Source: an uncultured Bacilli bacterium
Lineage (GTDB): Bacteria > Bacillota_I > Bacilli_A > RF39 > UBA660
Assembly: GCA_934155005.1 (NCBI GenBank)
Contig: CAKPGR010000001.1
Span: 1 to 64,000 of the forward strand
Reading direction: 5' to 3'
Length of the DNA: 64,000 nt
The notes beneath the pieces were generated by a model that was not told the origin of the DNA, did no database searches, and saw only the letters and a list, made by a program, of their open reading frames with translations. Positions 25,919-34,742 of the stretch are shown here, one piece after another. Every line of letters begins with the position of its first letter. Positions within the stretch are counted from its first letter, which is position 1. A program made the position numbers and the translations under genes.

Positions 25919-26533
25919 ATGAAAAATAAGTTTTTAAATTACAGTTTAAAAATGATTAAAAATAACAATTCAAATCTAAGTGAAATTGAATTAGATGAAA
26001 TTAGATATGGACTTGAAGGAATCTATTTAACTATAACAAAAACAATCGTCATATTTGCCCTTTCATTAATTCTCGGGGTTTTTAAAGAAATGCTGTTATT
26101 GTTGTTTTTCTTTAATATTTTAAGATTTACTGGATTTGGATTACATGCTAAAAAAAGTTGGCAGTGTTGGATTTCCTCTATTATTTTATTTGTTTTTCTG
26201 CCTATGTTAGCGAAAGTGATTATAATACCTTTTTGTATTAGATTTATTATAGACATGTTAAGTATTATATTGATATTTAAATTTGCACCAGCTGATACAG
26301 AAAAGCATCCTTTAATAAATGAGAAAAAAAGAAAGATATGGAAAATTATAACAACCATCAATACCATCTTTATTGTATTATTGAATTTAATAATTAAAGA
26401 TAATACAATAATAAACCTAATAATATTCAGTATCTATATTGAAATCATTTTAATAAATCCATTAACTTATAAATTTTTAAATTTAAACTACAATAACTAT
26501 CAAAAATATAATTTAGAAGTGGAGGTAGTGTAA
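25919..26533 (+). CDS. agrB: AgrB peptide-processing endopeptidase
   Basis: 204 residues, polytopic membrane cysteine protease that cuts the C-terminal leader from AgrD and closes the thiolactone ring. The catalytic pair is His76 and Cys83 in GFGLHAKKSWQCW, seven residues apart as in Staphylococcus aureus AgrB. Four to six hydrophobic segments. GAGGTG precedes ATG 25919; the stop TAA overlaps the first base of agrD. The partner sensor and regulator genes lie on the opposite strand just beyond. Confidence 0.95.
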   Translation: MKNKFLNYSLKMIKNNNSNLSEIELDEIRYGLEGIYLTITKTIVIFALSLILGVFKEMLLLLFFFNILRFTGFGLHAKKSWQCWISSIILFVFLPMLAKVIIIPFCIRFIIDMLSIILIFKFAPADTEKHPLINEKKRKIWKIITTINTIFIVLLNLIIKDNTIINLIIFSIYIEIILINPLTYKFLNLNYNNYQKYNLEVEVV

Positions 26534-26652
26534 TGAATTTTGTGATAAATTTTTTAAAAAATCTCGGTAAAATAAGTTCATCTGTTGGAACTAATGCATG
26601 TGTATTTTTATATTTAGACGAATCTGTCTGTCCAAAATCATTATTAAAATAA
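26533..26652 (+). CDS. agrD: AgrD autoinducing-peptide precursor
   Basis: 39 residues; starts at ATG 26533 overlapping the agrB stop (TAATG) with GGAGG seven bases upstream. It has the three parts of AgrD: an amphipathic N-terminal helix (MNFVINFLKNLGKISS), a core with Cys23 in TNACVFLY, and an acidic C-terminal recognition tail starting LDES with PK as in other AgrD tails. The ring would join Cys23 to Tyr27 (five residues) or Leu28 (six). A second Cys at 33 lies in the tail. The gene ends inside the shared terminator. Confidence 0.93.
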   Translation: MNFVINFLKNLGKISSSVGTNACVFLYLDESVCPKSLLK

Positions 26653-26678
26653 GAGCTTTTAGGCTCTTATTTTTTTAT
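26647..26678. terminator. Bidirectional terminator shared by agrBD and agrCA
   Basis: AATAAGAGC / GCTCTTATT stem followed by T in both directions. It includes the agrD stop and reaches the agrC stop at 26667, so both convergent transcripts end here. Confidence 0.9.
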
Positions 26679-27968
26679 ATATAATTTTTGAACATAATAT
26701 GGTCCATTAACTTGTCTTTCTGACGAAAAAATATCTTTTTTCTTATTTATTATATCTTTAACTAATGATAATCCATAACCTTTTCCATTTCCCTTAGTTG
26801 TATAACCTTCTTTATCCAATTTTGATAAATTTACACATCCCTTATATGTATTAGAAAAGCTAAATATAATATTTCCCTTCTCAACACTAGCATCGATTAC
26901 AATATATTTTTTATCTGCTTCATTTACAGCCTCTATTGCATTATCTAAATAAACACCCATAATTTTACTTATATCATGTAAATTATCTTTAATAACTTTC
27001 TTTACTTTTTTATCATCTAATTTAGGTGAAATATCTACATAAACATCAATACCTCTGTTTATCATTTCTTCAACTTTATAATAAATTAAACCTTTTAATC
27101 CACCTTGTGGTAGATATTGAATTTTTCTAATCAACTCAACATTTTTATCATCTTGCTCTTCATTGATCAAATCATTTATATAATCTTTTACCTTTTTAGT
27201 TTTAACCATACCACTAATCAAAATTAATTGATTTTTATATTCATGTTGTTTTTTACTCTTTTCATCAATTGTTTGTTCATAAACTTTAACATAATTAAGT
27301 AATCTTTCATATTCACTGGTAATACGATTATTATTTGTTTTTTCTTTAAAATATCCTAAAACAAATACAAATACTCCAATACAAAATAAATTAGTAACAA
27401 TCAACAATGATGATGGTAAAACTTTAATAAAATTATTATATAAAACAAATGTTATAACTATTAAAAAAGCAAGAAAAATAAATATTGTAAACTTCTTTTC
27501 ATTTTCATTATACCATTCAATAATACTATTCGATATCTTTTTAATTATATTTATTTTAGACAAAATAAAACTAAAAAGAAAAATTATCATATTAATTGAA
27601 ATAGTGAAAATAGGATTACTACTTAAAGATATAGAATGTTGTCCTAATATTATAGCTAAAACAAAACTGCAAATTAATTCAGAGATAGTTAATAGAAATA
27701 ACATTATAAATAGACCTATTAAAGTTTTTACAAATGACTGCTTATATAAAATAATCAAAGCAATCAAACAATATAGATGTATGAAATAAGGTCTAATATA
27801 TACTAAATCCAATTTAGTTAAAGTAAAATATAATAATCCAATTAATAAAGAAAATATAAAGATCTTTTTATTAAATTCAAATTTTTTCTTATAAACTAAA
27901 TTACAAAATAAATAACAATATAATATAAAATATAAACTATTACATACAAACCAACTAACTTCTAACAT
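26667..27968 (-). CDS. agrC: AgrC-like sensor histidine kinase
   Basis: 433 residues. Residues 1-205 hold six to seven membrane segments that would bind the peptide. The kinase part is of the GHKL/HPK10 type: phospho-acceptor His242 in QHEYKNQL, N box GVYLDNAIEAV, G box GKGYGLSLV. It overlaps the end of agrA by 14 bases, so the pair is coupled, agrA first and agrC second, the reverse of the staphylococcal order. Confidence 0.92.
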   Translation of the reverse strand: MLEVSWFVCNSLYFILYCYLFCNLVYKKKFEFNKKIFIFSLLIGLLYFTLTKLDLVYIRPYFIHLYCLIALIILYKQSFVKTLIGLFIMLFLLTISELICSFVLAIILGQHSISLSSNPIFTISINMIIFLFSFILSKINIIKKISNSIIEWYNENEKKFTIFIFLAFLIVITFVLYNNFIKVLPSSLLIVTNLFCIGVFVFVLGYFKEKTNNNRITSEYERLLNYVKVYEQTIDEKSKKQHEYKNQLILISGMVKTKKVKDYINDLINEEQDDKNVELIRKIQYLPQGGLKGLIYYKVEEMINRGIDVYVDISPKLDDKKVKKVIKDNLHDISKIMGVYLDNAIEAVNEADKKYIVIDASVEKGNIIFSFSNTYKGCVNLSKLDKEGYTTKGNGKGYGLSLVKDIINKKKDIFSSERQVNGPYYVQKLYIKK

Positions 27969-28668
27969 ATTCTTTTAAGCCCTTTCTTTTCTCTCTTGCT
28001 ATTACATCAATGAAATCACCAGTTTCAAAGTAAATAACATTCTCTTTCCAATCTATTTTGGAAATTTTCTCAGTGTTAACTATACAACTTCTATGAGTTA
28101 GATAAAATCTATCATCTAGAATACCTAACATATAATTAATTGTTTTATTAACAGCTATCTCATTATAAACAGTTTTAATTATACACTTTCTATCAACAGT
28201 ATCTTTCATAATATAAATAATATCATCTAAATGAATTATATAAGAAATACCATCTGATGAAAAGGTTAAAGTCTTTTTATTGTTAACTTGACTAATGGCT
28301 CTCTTAATTGCTTTCTCTAAACTAGCTTCACAATTATCATATTTTGAAATAAAATCTAATAACATTATTTGTGATTTTAAAGCTTCAAACCCAAGTTCAT
28401 TATGAGATGTAACTAATATAATAACACTTTCCCAATCTTTCTTCCTAATTTCTCTTGCAATGTCTAAACCAGATAAACCTTCTTTCATTTCAATATCTAA
28501 GATATAAATCTTTGATTTACCTGTTTTAACTAATTTTTTAAAATCATTATCGAATTTTTCAAACTCTGTAACATGATAGTAACTATCATTATTAATTAAG
28601 AGCTTATCAATTATTTTTCTTTCAATTGTTCTATAACGTTTTTCGTCATCACATATAACAAACTCCAT
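27955..28668 (-). CDS. agrA: AgrA-type LytTR response regulator
   Basis: 237 residues from ATG 28668, the usual AgrA length; GGGAG lies 11 bases upstream, and GTG 28674 is an alternative. Receiver domain with acceptor Asp58 in YILDIEM, then a LytTR DNA-binding domain (residues about 135-235; FYLTHRSCIVN is the signature region). Activates target promoters at direct repeats when phosphorylated by AgrC. A candidate target site is at 25770. Confidence 0.94.
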   Translation of the reverse strand: MEFVICDDEKRYRTIERKIIDKLLINNDSYYHVTEFEKFDNDFKKLVKTGKSKIYILDIEMKEGLSGLDIAREIRKKDWESVIILVTSHNELGFEALKSQIMLLDFISKYDNCEASLEKAIKRAISQVNNKKTLTFSSDGISYIIHLDDIIYIMKDTVDRKCIIKTVYNEIAVNKTINYMLGILDDRFYLTHRSCIVNTEKISKIDWKENVIYFETGDFIDVIAREKRKGLKEYVRS

Positions 28669-28705
28669 TATCACAACTACTCCCTTTCTATTTACTTTTA
28701 GCAAA

Positions 28706-28734
28706 ATCATATCATAGGTAATAATAAAAATCAA
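28706..28734 (-). promoter_or_regulatory. Promoter of agrAC
   Basis: TTGATT and TATGAT separated by 17 bases on the minus strand, 38 bases upstream of the agrA ATG, overlapping the stop of the upstream gene. Confidence 0.6.
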
Positions 28735-29276
28735 TCACAAAAAACTTCATTATTTATTCTTTCGAATATTTTTGGATTTTTAAATTCTTTTATATAATTT
28801 TCTAATTTTGTTTTATTTAATAGTTTTTTTATTTTTTTGTAATTATTTATTATTTCATGATACACTTCATAATCAAGAGACATTTTATTTCTTACAATCT
28901 CTATTAATAGTCTTTCAAGATCATATATTAAAATATTAAAATTATGATAAGTTATTTTGCTAACACCAATACTATATAGACTTGTTGTCATAAATATTTG
29001 CTTTATATTTTCATCTAATATTTTTCTATCTTTTTGTTTAGTAGCTATATAGTAAATATCACCACTTTTTTTTATTAATCCATAACAATAACAAGCCGTC
29101 TGTAAAGTAAAAACAGCATTAGGATGTTTTTTAGAAATATATTCTAAATATTCAAATTCCTTTGCTGTTGAATATACGCCTTTTTTTACCATATATAACT
29201 CTTGATTTTTTATTTTTTGTTTTATTTGATAATCACTTAATCCTAATTTTGTTAGGTCTTTATAAAGATATATCAT
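28731..29276 (-). CDS. AbiEi-like antitoxin protein (orphan)
   Basis: 181 residues from ATG 29276, chosen for AGGTGG five bases upstream. The N-terminal winged-helix part (LSDYQIKQKIKNQELYMVKK, GVYS) and the following AVFTLQTACYCYGL segment match the AbiEi family of type IV toxin-antitoxin antitoxins, which act as repressors. The cognate AbiEii nucleotidyltransferase toxin is not next to it: the neighbours are agrA and a Ca2+ ATPase. It may be a solitary transcriptional regulator. Confidence 0.75.
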   Translation of the reverse strand: MIYLYKDLTKLGLSDYQIKQKIKNQELYMVKKGVYSTAKEFEYLEYISKKHPNAVFTLQTACYCYGLIKKSGDIYYIATKQKDRKILDENIKQIFMTTSLYSIGVSKITYHNFNILIYDLERLLIEIVRNKMSLDYEVYHEIINNYKKIKKLLNKTKLENYIKEFKNPKIFERINNEVFCD

Positions 29277-29344
29277 AACAACCACCTTTTTCATTATACG
29301 AATATTTCTTTAAAAATGCAATAAATTACCTACAATTAGTTTAA

Positions 29345-31918
29345 TCAAATTTTTAAATTATATTCTTTCTTTTTTAAAGTTAATTTTCTTATCCAATCAA
29401 CTGGTATAACTGTTATAGAGATGAAAAGGACAAGGAATAATTCAAAAAGTGATAAACCAGATGTTCTAAATAATATTCCACCATGGTAGATAAGTACTAT
29501 TTGAACAATAAAAATTAAAGCAATTATTATTAAAAACATTTTATTTTTTAAGATATTTGATACTAAATTAATTCTTGTAGTTCTTGCATTAAAACAGTTA
29601 AATATACCTGTAAAAATAAACAAAGCAAAAAAACCTGTCATAAATGAAGCATTAGTGTTAAAGAGATTTTTTATTAATGGCAATTTTAAAAATAATACAA
29701 ATAATATTGATGAATATAAACCAGTGACAATAATTTGACTAAACATATATTTATTAATAATATGTTCACTTTTTTCTAATGGTTTTTCATCCATATATTC
29801 TAATATTGGTGGTTCATATGAGAAAGCAAGTCCTGCAAGTGTATCCATAACCATGTTTACCCAAAGCATTTGTATAACTGTTATTGGTGTATTAACACCT
29901 ATAAATGGTCCTATAATAGATAAACTTATAGCACAAAAGTTAACTGTAAGTTGAAAAATAATAAATTTTCTAATACTTTTAAAAATTGTTCTACCAAATA
30001 AAACAGCTTTTGCTATGGATAAAAAATTATCATCCATAATAACAATATCACTAGCTTCTTTTGCTACTTCTGTACCACTTCCCATAGCAAATCCAACATT
30101 TGCTTTTTTTAAAGCTGGAGCATCATTAACTCCATCCCCAGTCATTCCAACTACATAATCTAACTCTTGTGATAATTTTACTAATCTACTTTTATCTTTT
30201 GGTAAAGCCCTAGCTACAACTTTTAATCTAGGAATTATTTTTTTTAGTTCTTCATCTGTTAGTTTATTTAGTTCATCACTAGTCAAGACAATTGCATTAG
30301 CATTTAACATATTTAATTCACTTGCAATACCAACTGCTGTATTTTTATTATCCCCAGTTATCATAACGGTCTTAATTCCAGCATTCTTAACTAATTCTAA
30401 GCCTAATTTTGCTTCTTCTCTTATTTCATCTTTAATACATACTATGCCAACAAAATTTAAATTTTTAAGTTCATTTGATACCCTATTATCACTCGTAGCA
30501 AGAGCAACTACTCTAATCCCACTTTTAGTTATATCTTTAACATAATTTATTACATTTTCTTTTTCAAAAAATGTCCTTTTTGTGCCATATTCATTATAAT
30601 AACTAGTACATTTTTCTATTATTTTTTCAGGTGCACCTTTTATTAATTTTATTTTTTTATCTCTTTTTATAGTTGTAATCATATATTTATTTTTACTATC
30701 AAATGGAATATCTATTTTTTTCTCAATTTTTTCTATTCCAGTATTTATAAATTTTAAAAGGGCTCTATCAGTACTATTACCGCCTATTATTTTATTTTCA
30801 TAATAATAACTATCATTGTTATAAACTAAGGAATCTTTTAATATTTGATAATATTTTCCCTTTAATTCATTTTCATTTTGGTATGTTTTAAAGTTACCAT
30901 CTATTATTTCTATAACTTCTAATTTTCCTTTTGTTAATGTTCCTGTTTTGTCTGTAAATAATATATTTAAATTACCAGCTGTTTCTATACCAACTAATCT
31001 TCTAACCAAAACATTATTTTTTAACATTTTCTTCATATTAGAAGATAATACCAAAGTTATCATCATAGGTAATCCTTCTGGTACGGCTACAACGATAACA
31101 GTCACACAAAGGGTTAAAGCATAGAGTATATGCCCTGTTATAAAAGGAATATTTTTTATACACATAACTATCTTGTCTATATCAAAATTATTTTGAATAA
31201 CTATAACGGAAAATAGATAAGCAAAAGCTACTAAAATAGCACCAATATAACCTATTCTACTTATAATATTAGCTAAATCCCTAAGTCTAATTTTTAGAGG
31301 ACTATCCGGATTTTTTTCAGATATTTCGCCTGCTAGTTTACCATATTCTGTATCTTTACCGACTTTTTCTACAAGCATTGAACCTGTTCCTGTATATATT
31401 ACACTTCCTCTATATAAATAATCTTTTTGATTCTTATTTTTTTCTTTTGTTTCTCCTGTTAATGATGATTCATCTACACTTATACTACCATCTATTAAAG
31501 TCCCATCTGCTGGGATTCTATCTCCTGATTGTAATAAAATTATATCACCTACAACAACATCAGATACATTTATTTCCATTTTTGTTTTATTACGCAAAAC
31601 TTTACATTTTATTTTTAGAGCTTCTTCTTGAAGTTTTTCAAAAGCTTTTTCACTTCCATATTCGGATATTGATGATACAAACGAAGCAATAAAAATAGCT
31701 ATAACTATACCTACTGTTTCATACCAATCAAAATCTTTTATTAAAAATACTGTTTTTATTCCAAGCGCTATTAATAAAATTTTGATCATTGGATCTCCTA
31801 ATGATTCAATTAGTAATTTTAAAAAACTATTTTTATTAGTTTGTACAATATCATTTGTTCCATATTTTTCTCTATTTTTTACCACTTCATCGTTAGTTAA
31901 GCCATTTTTTAAGTTCAT
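29345..31918 (-). CDS. Calcium-translocating P-type ATPase (PMCA/SERCA type)
   Basis: 857 residues, ten membrane segments. Pumps Ca2+ out of the cell with ATP. Phosphorylation site DKTGTLTKG, TGE motif SSLTGETKE, ion-binding VAVPEGLPMM in segment 4, hinge MTGDGVNDAPALKKA. The N-terminal cation-ATPase domain begins LTNDEVVKNREKYGTN. Neither an autoinhibitory calmodulin region nor an N-terminal metal-binding domain is present. AGGAGG upstream; single gene. Confidence 0.93.
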   Translation of the reverse strand: MNLKNGLTNDEVVKNREKYGTNDIVQTNKNSFLKLLIESLGDPMIKILLIALGIKTVFLIKDFDWYETVGIVIAIFIASFVSSISEYGSEKAFEKLQEEALKIKCKVLRNKTKMEINVSDVVVGDIILLQSGDRIPADGTLIDGSISVDESSLTGETKEKNKNQKDYLYRGSVIYTGTGSMLVEKVGKDTEYGKLAGEISEKNPDSPLKIRLRDLANIISRIGYIGAILVAFAYLFSVIVIQNNFDIDKIVMCIKNIPFITGHILYALTLCVTVIVVAVPEGLPMMITLVLSSNMKKMLKNNVLVRRLVGIETAGNLNILFTDKTGTLTKGKLEVIEIIDGNFKTYQNENELKGKYYQILKDSLVYNNDSYYYENKIIGGNSTDRALLKFINTGIEKIEKKIDIPFDSKNKYMITTIKRDKKIKLIKGAPEKIIEKCTSYYNEYGTKRTFFEKENVINYVKDITKSGIRVVALATSDNRVSNELKNLNFVGIVCIKDEIREEAKLGLELVKNAGIKTVMITGDNKNTAVGIASELNMLNANAIVLTSDELNKLTDEELKKIIPRLKVVARALPKDKSRLVKLSQELDYVVGMTGDGVNDAPALKKANVGFAMGSGTEVAKEASDIVIMDDNFLSIAKAVLFGRTIFKSIRKFIIFQLTVNFCAISLSIIGPFIGVNTPITVIQMLWVNMVMDTLAGLAFSYEPPILEYMDEKPLEKSEHIINKYMFSQIIVTGLYSSILFVLFLKLPLIKNLFNTNASFMTGFFALFIFTGIFNCFNARTTRINLVSNILKNKMFLIIIALIFIVQIVLIYHGGILFRTSGLSLFELFLVLFISITVIPVDWIRKLTLKKKEYNLKI

Positions 31919-31992
31919 AATTTTTTCCTCCTACAAAATGTATATTAAGGAAATTATGAAATTATATATTTTATTAATCGACTTATAATAAC

Positions 31993-32017
31993 AAAAAAAG
32001 CATGATTAACATGCTTC
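31993..32017 (-). terminator. Terminator of the thioredoxin-like gene
   Basis: AAGCATG / CATGCTT stem with a five-base loop and seven T on the minus strand; overlaps the stop codon at 32006. Confidence 0.9.
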
Positions 32018-32692
32018 ATCACATAATACATCATATACACTATTCATTCCATCCATATATATTTGTTTTAATTCATTTTTTTGTTTTGTTGTGAGTGGTG
32101 TATAAGGATCTTTTTGAGAATCAACTGTTGATGTATGTAGACTTAGAATTTTACCATCTTTTACAAAAACAACAGTTGGATAATATAATCTTTTTATACT
32201 GTCATCATTTAAACCATCATAAGATGGTAAATAATCTTTTAGTATTTCAACTAAATTTTTATATTCATCTGTTCCTTCTTTTTCGGTAACAATATTACCA
32301 TTTTCATCTAATGATTTTTGATCTCTTGAATCTTTATTATCATAATAATAAATTTTATCTATACCAAGTTCTTTGGCTGCATCTATTAAAACAGGAACAG
32401 CATTTCTACACCATGGACATTCTTTAAAGCCAAAATATATTACTCCTGTTTTATTTTTTAATATATCAACCACTTCTTCATAATTTGAATAAACGATTGG
32501 ATTATCATTATCTATTTCTACTTTAACATAATCATGTTTACTACTTTCGTTATATGTATTATTAAGTGATTCATATTCTTTTTTAAATTTTGATTCATCT
32601 GTTTCTACATTTGTATTGTTTTTAAAAATTGAAAATGTCGTTACTAGTACTATTAAAACAGCTACTATTATTATTAAAATATTTTTTTTCAT
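32006..32692 (-). CDS. Membrane-anchored thioredoxin-like protein
   Basis: 228 residues. A single N-terminal hydrophobic segment (about residues 4-24) anchors it outside the membrane. The thioredoxin-fold active site is FGFKECPWCRNAVP, with CPWC as redox motif; a cis-Pro follows in YYPTVVFV. Family members reduce or form disulfides in exported proteins, and some accompany bacteriocin genes; no such gene is seen nearby. C-terminal Cys residues (DVLCDEAC) are unusual. GAGG upstream. Confidence 0.8.
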   Translation of the reverse strand: MKKNILIIIVAVLIVLVTTFSIFKNNTNVETDESKFKKEYESLNNTYNESSKHDYVKVEIDNDNPIVYSNYEEVVDILKNKTGVIYFGFKECPWCRNAVPVLIDAAKELGIDKIYYYDNKDSRDQKSLDENGNIVTEKEGTDEYKNLVEILKDYLPSYDGLNDDSIKRLYYPTVVFVKDGKILSLHTSTVDSQKDPYTPLTTKQKNELKQIYMDGMNSVYDVLCDEAC

Positions 32693-32700
32693 AACTACCT

Positions 32701-33636
32701 CTATTCTATATTTATAATATCTCTAAAATTTGTTGGAAAACCTATTTTATCTAAAATTATTTTTAAAGGAATTACATCTATTTTACTATCCAATATATCT
32801 ATCTCATATCCTATTTGATATAACATATCATTAAATTCTTCTTCTGTTAACATTTGCTTCATTATTATAATTAAAGCAAACAAGTCATTTTTGCCAAATT
32901 TATATTCATCTTCTTCATCTTTTTCAATATTCATAAAAATATGGTATTTACAATTTGGAATTGTTTTTTGAGTTCTATGATCATATAAAATATCTTCATG
33001 AGCACATAAATTTCTAAAATTAGCTAGCATTTGAAGATATGTAAACATTGTATCACTATGGATATTATACATATTACTTATTTCAGCTTGATCTTCAACT
33101 TTTAATATTCCATATAATTCTGATACAATACCAAAAGATAAAACTTTAACTAGAATCCACATTGGAATATATCCATAATTATTGATATAGTGAGATGTCG
33201 CTGTATGTTGTTTTCCATTTACTCTTATTTGTCTTTTTACTTTATTTAAGACATCATAAACTTGTCTTGATTTAATACTATCTTGGGTATAATTTTTAGG
33301 ATCCAAATATTCTTTTTCTTTAAATCCATATTTTTTTGACATTTGATAACTAATTATTGATTTAATATTATTTTCAACAATTAATAAATATTTAAACATA
33401 ATATTTCTGATATTACGATCAAATACAAATGTTGCATATAACTCTTCAAATGTCGTTCCTGCAATGAATTTATTATCCATAAAATTTCTTTCAAATAAAT
33501 GTCTATATCCATTTATAAAAAAGTAATTTTCACGATATAAAATATCTTTTGTTTTTTCTATATCATTTATTATTAAACCTCTATCTTTTAATATAGTGAT
33601 TTGTTCATCTAATGTTTTGAATATTTTTTTACCCAT
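32701..33636 (-). CDS. Abi_2 (AbiD/AbiF) family protein
   Basis: 311 residues. N-terminal LDEQITILKDRGLIIND and ENYFFINGYRHLF are the usual Abi_2 start. The HEPN-type RNase motif R-x4-H is present as RNLCAH near residue 212. Family members cause abortive infection by cutting RNA when a phage attacks, though many are uncharacterised. Stands alone, with AGGAGG upstream; only 8 bases separate it from the thioredoxin-like gene downstream, so they may be co-transcribed. Confidence 0.85.
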   Translation of the reverse strand: MGKKIFKTLDEQITILKDRGLIINDIEKTKDILYRENYFFINGYRHLFERNFMDNKFIAGTTFEELYATFVFDRNIRNIMFKYLLIVENNIKSIISYQMSKKYGFKEKEYLDPKNYTQDSIKSRQVYDVLNKVKRQIRVNGKQHTATSHYINNYGYIPMWILVKVLSFGIVSELYGILKVEDQAEISNMYNIHSDTMFTYLQMLANFRNLCAHEDILYDHRTQKTIPNCKYHIFMNIEKDEEDEYKFGKNDLFALIIIMKQMLTEEEFNDMLYQIGYEIDILDSKIDVIPLKIILDKIGFPTNFRDIINIE

Positions 33637-33686
33637 AACAAATCCTCCTATATTTTGATTATATCACAAAATAAGGCTTATTTCTA

Positions 33687-34349
33687 TTAATTTGTTAAAT
33701 ATTCAACAACACTATTTCTTATTGTTGTAGCTATTTTGTTTTGATAACTATCTTGTTTTAATAAGTATCTATCACTTGCATTACTTAAAAAACCTAGTTC
33801 TAATAAAACACCTGGTTTATCTATTCGTTTTTGTAAATATAATTCTTTTGTTTTCTTATATTTTCTTGTACTATTTAAATCTTTCTTAAAATGTTTTTGA
33901 AAAATTTTAGCTATTTTTTCATTTTCAGAATTTTTGTCATCATAGAATACTTGTGCGCCACGCCATACTCCTGTATCCTCTGCATTTAAATGAATTGATA
34001 TAAATAAATCACAATCTGATTTATTTATTATATTACCTCTTCTAGATAAATCACTTCTTTTTCTATTTATTGTATTAGGTACTGATAAATCATAATCACC
34101 ATATCTAGTCAAATAAACAATAGCACCTTCTTTAATGAGAATATCCTCAACCTTTTTACTTATTTCTAAATTTATATCTTTTTCTTTTATTCCTTTATAC
34201 ATAGCGCCTGGGTCTAAATTTCCATGACCAGGATCTATATATATTACTTTTCCTAACAATAAAAGTTCATTATTTTTAGCATATATGTAATTAATACTAC
34301 ATAAAGAAATTAAAAAAATAAGTAAAACATATATCTTGTATTTTAACAT
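33687..34349 (-). CDS. cwlD: N-acetylmuramoyl-L-alanine amidase (CwlD-like)
   Basis: 220 residues. N-terminal signal/anchor segment (residues 5-24), then an Amidase_3 domain: Zn-binding His in IDPGHGNLDPGA, Glu in the KDINLEISKK helix, His in SIHLNAED, and catalytic Glu in LLELGFLSN. Cuts the amide between muramic acid and the peptide. The single-domain form without cell-wall-binding repeats resembles CwlD, which makes muramic lactam in spore cortex. Assignment to CwlD rather than another Amidase_3 is likely but not certain. Confidence 0.82.
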   Translation of the reverse strand: MLKYKIYVLLIFLISLCSINYIYAKNNELLLLGKVIYIDPGHGNLDPGAMYKGIKEKDINLEISKKVEDILIKEGAIVYLTRYGDYDLSVPNTINRKRSDLSRRGNIINKSDCDLFISIHLNAEDTGVWRGAQVFYDDKNSENEKIAKIFQKHFKKDLNSTRKYKKTKELYLQKRIDKPGVLLELGFLSNASDRYLLKQDSYQNKIATTIRNSVVEYLTN

Positions 34350-34486
34350 TTTACCACCTATATCATTATATGTTTTTAATTTGGTATAAATGTAAATTTA
34401 TTGGTTAAGATAATTTTATGGTTAATAAGCCAATAGTCAACAAGCATTTCTATTTGCTAGAATTATATTGAAGAGAGGTGTTATCT

Positions 34487-34729
34487 ATGGAAAAAATATA
34501 TAAAGTTAATTTTGAAAATGGATATTACCTATTTAAACTTGAAAAATTATTGGCTGATAAGAAAATAAGTAAAAATAAAATTATGCGTGATACTAATACT
34601 GACTTTAAAGTTTTAAAGAGATTAGGACATGGAGAATTAGCTAGAATTGATATAACTGTTTTAGCTAGATTATGTGATTACTTAGATTGTGATATTAAAG
34701 ATATAGTTGAATACAAAAAAACTCATTAA
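34487..34729 (+). CDS. Small Cro/C1-type HTH regulator
   Basis: 80 residues from ATG 34487, six bases after GAGGTG. A five-helix XRE domain fills residues about 12-72 (LEKLLADKKISKNKIMRDTN, then LARLCDYLDCDIKDI). Proteins of this YozG-like type control small local regulons. The 128-base upstream gap to cwlD carries an imperfect TATTGG / CCAATA inverted repeat (34400-34430 region) that could be its operator. Convergent with the methyltransferase gene, sharing a terminator. Confidence 0.88.
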   Translation: MEKIYKVNFENGYYLFKLEKLLADKKISKNKIMRDTNTDFKVLKRLGHGELARIDITVLARLCDYLDCDIKDIVEYKKTH

Positions 34730-34742
34730 TTTGAGTTTTTTT
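34715..34742. terminator. Bidirectional terminator at convergent gene ends
   Basis: AAAAAAACTCA / TGAGTTTTTTT stem with a six-base loop. Both flanking stop codons (34729 plus, 34726 minus) fall inside it. Confidence 0.9.
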
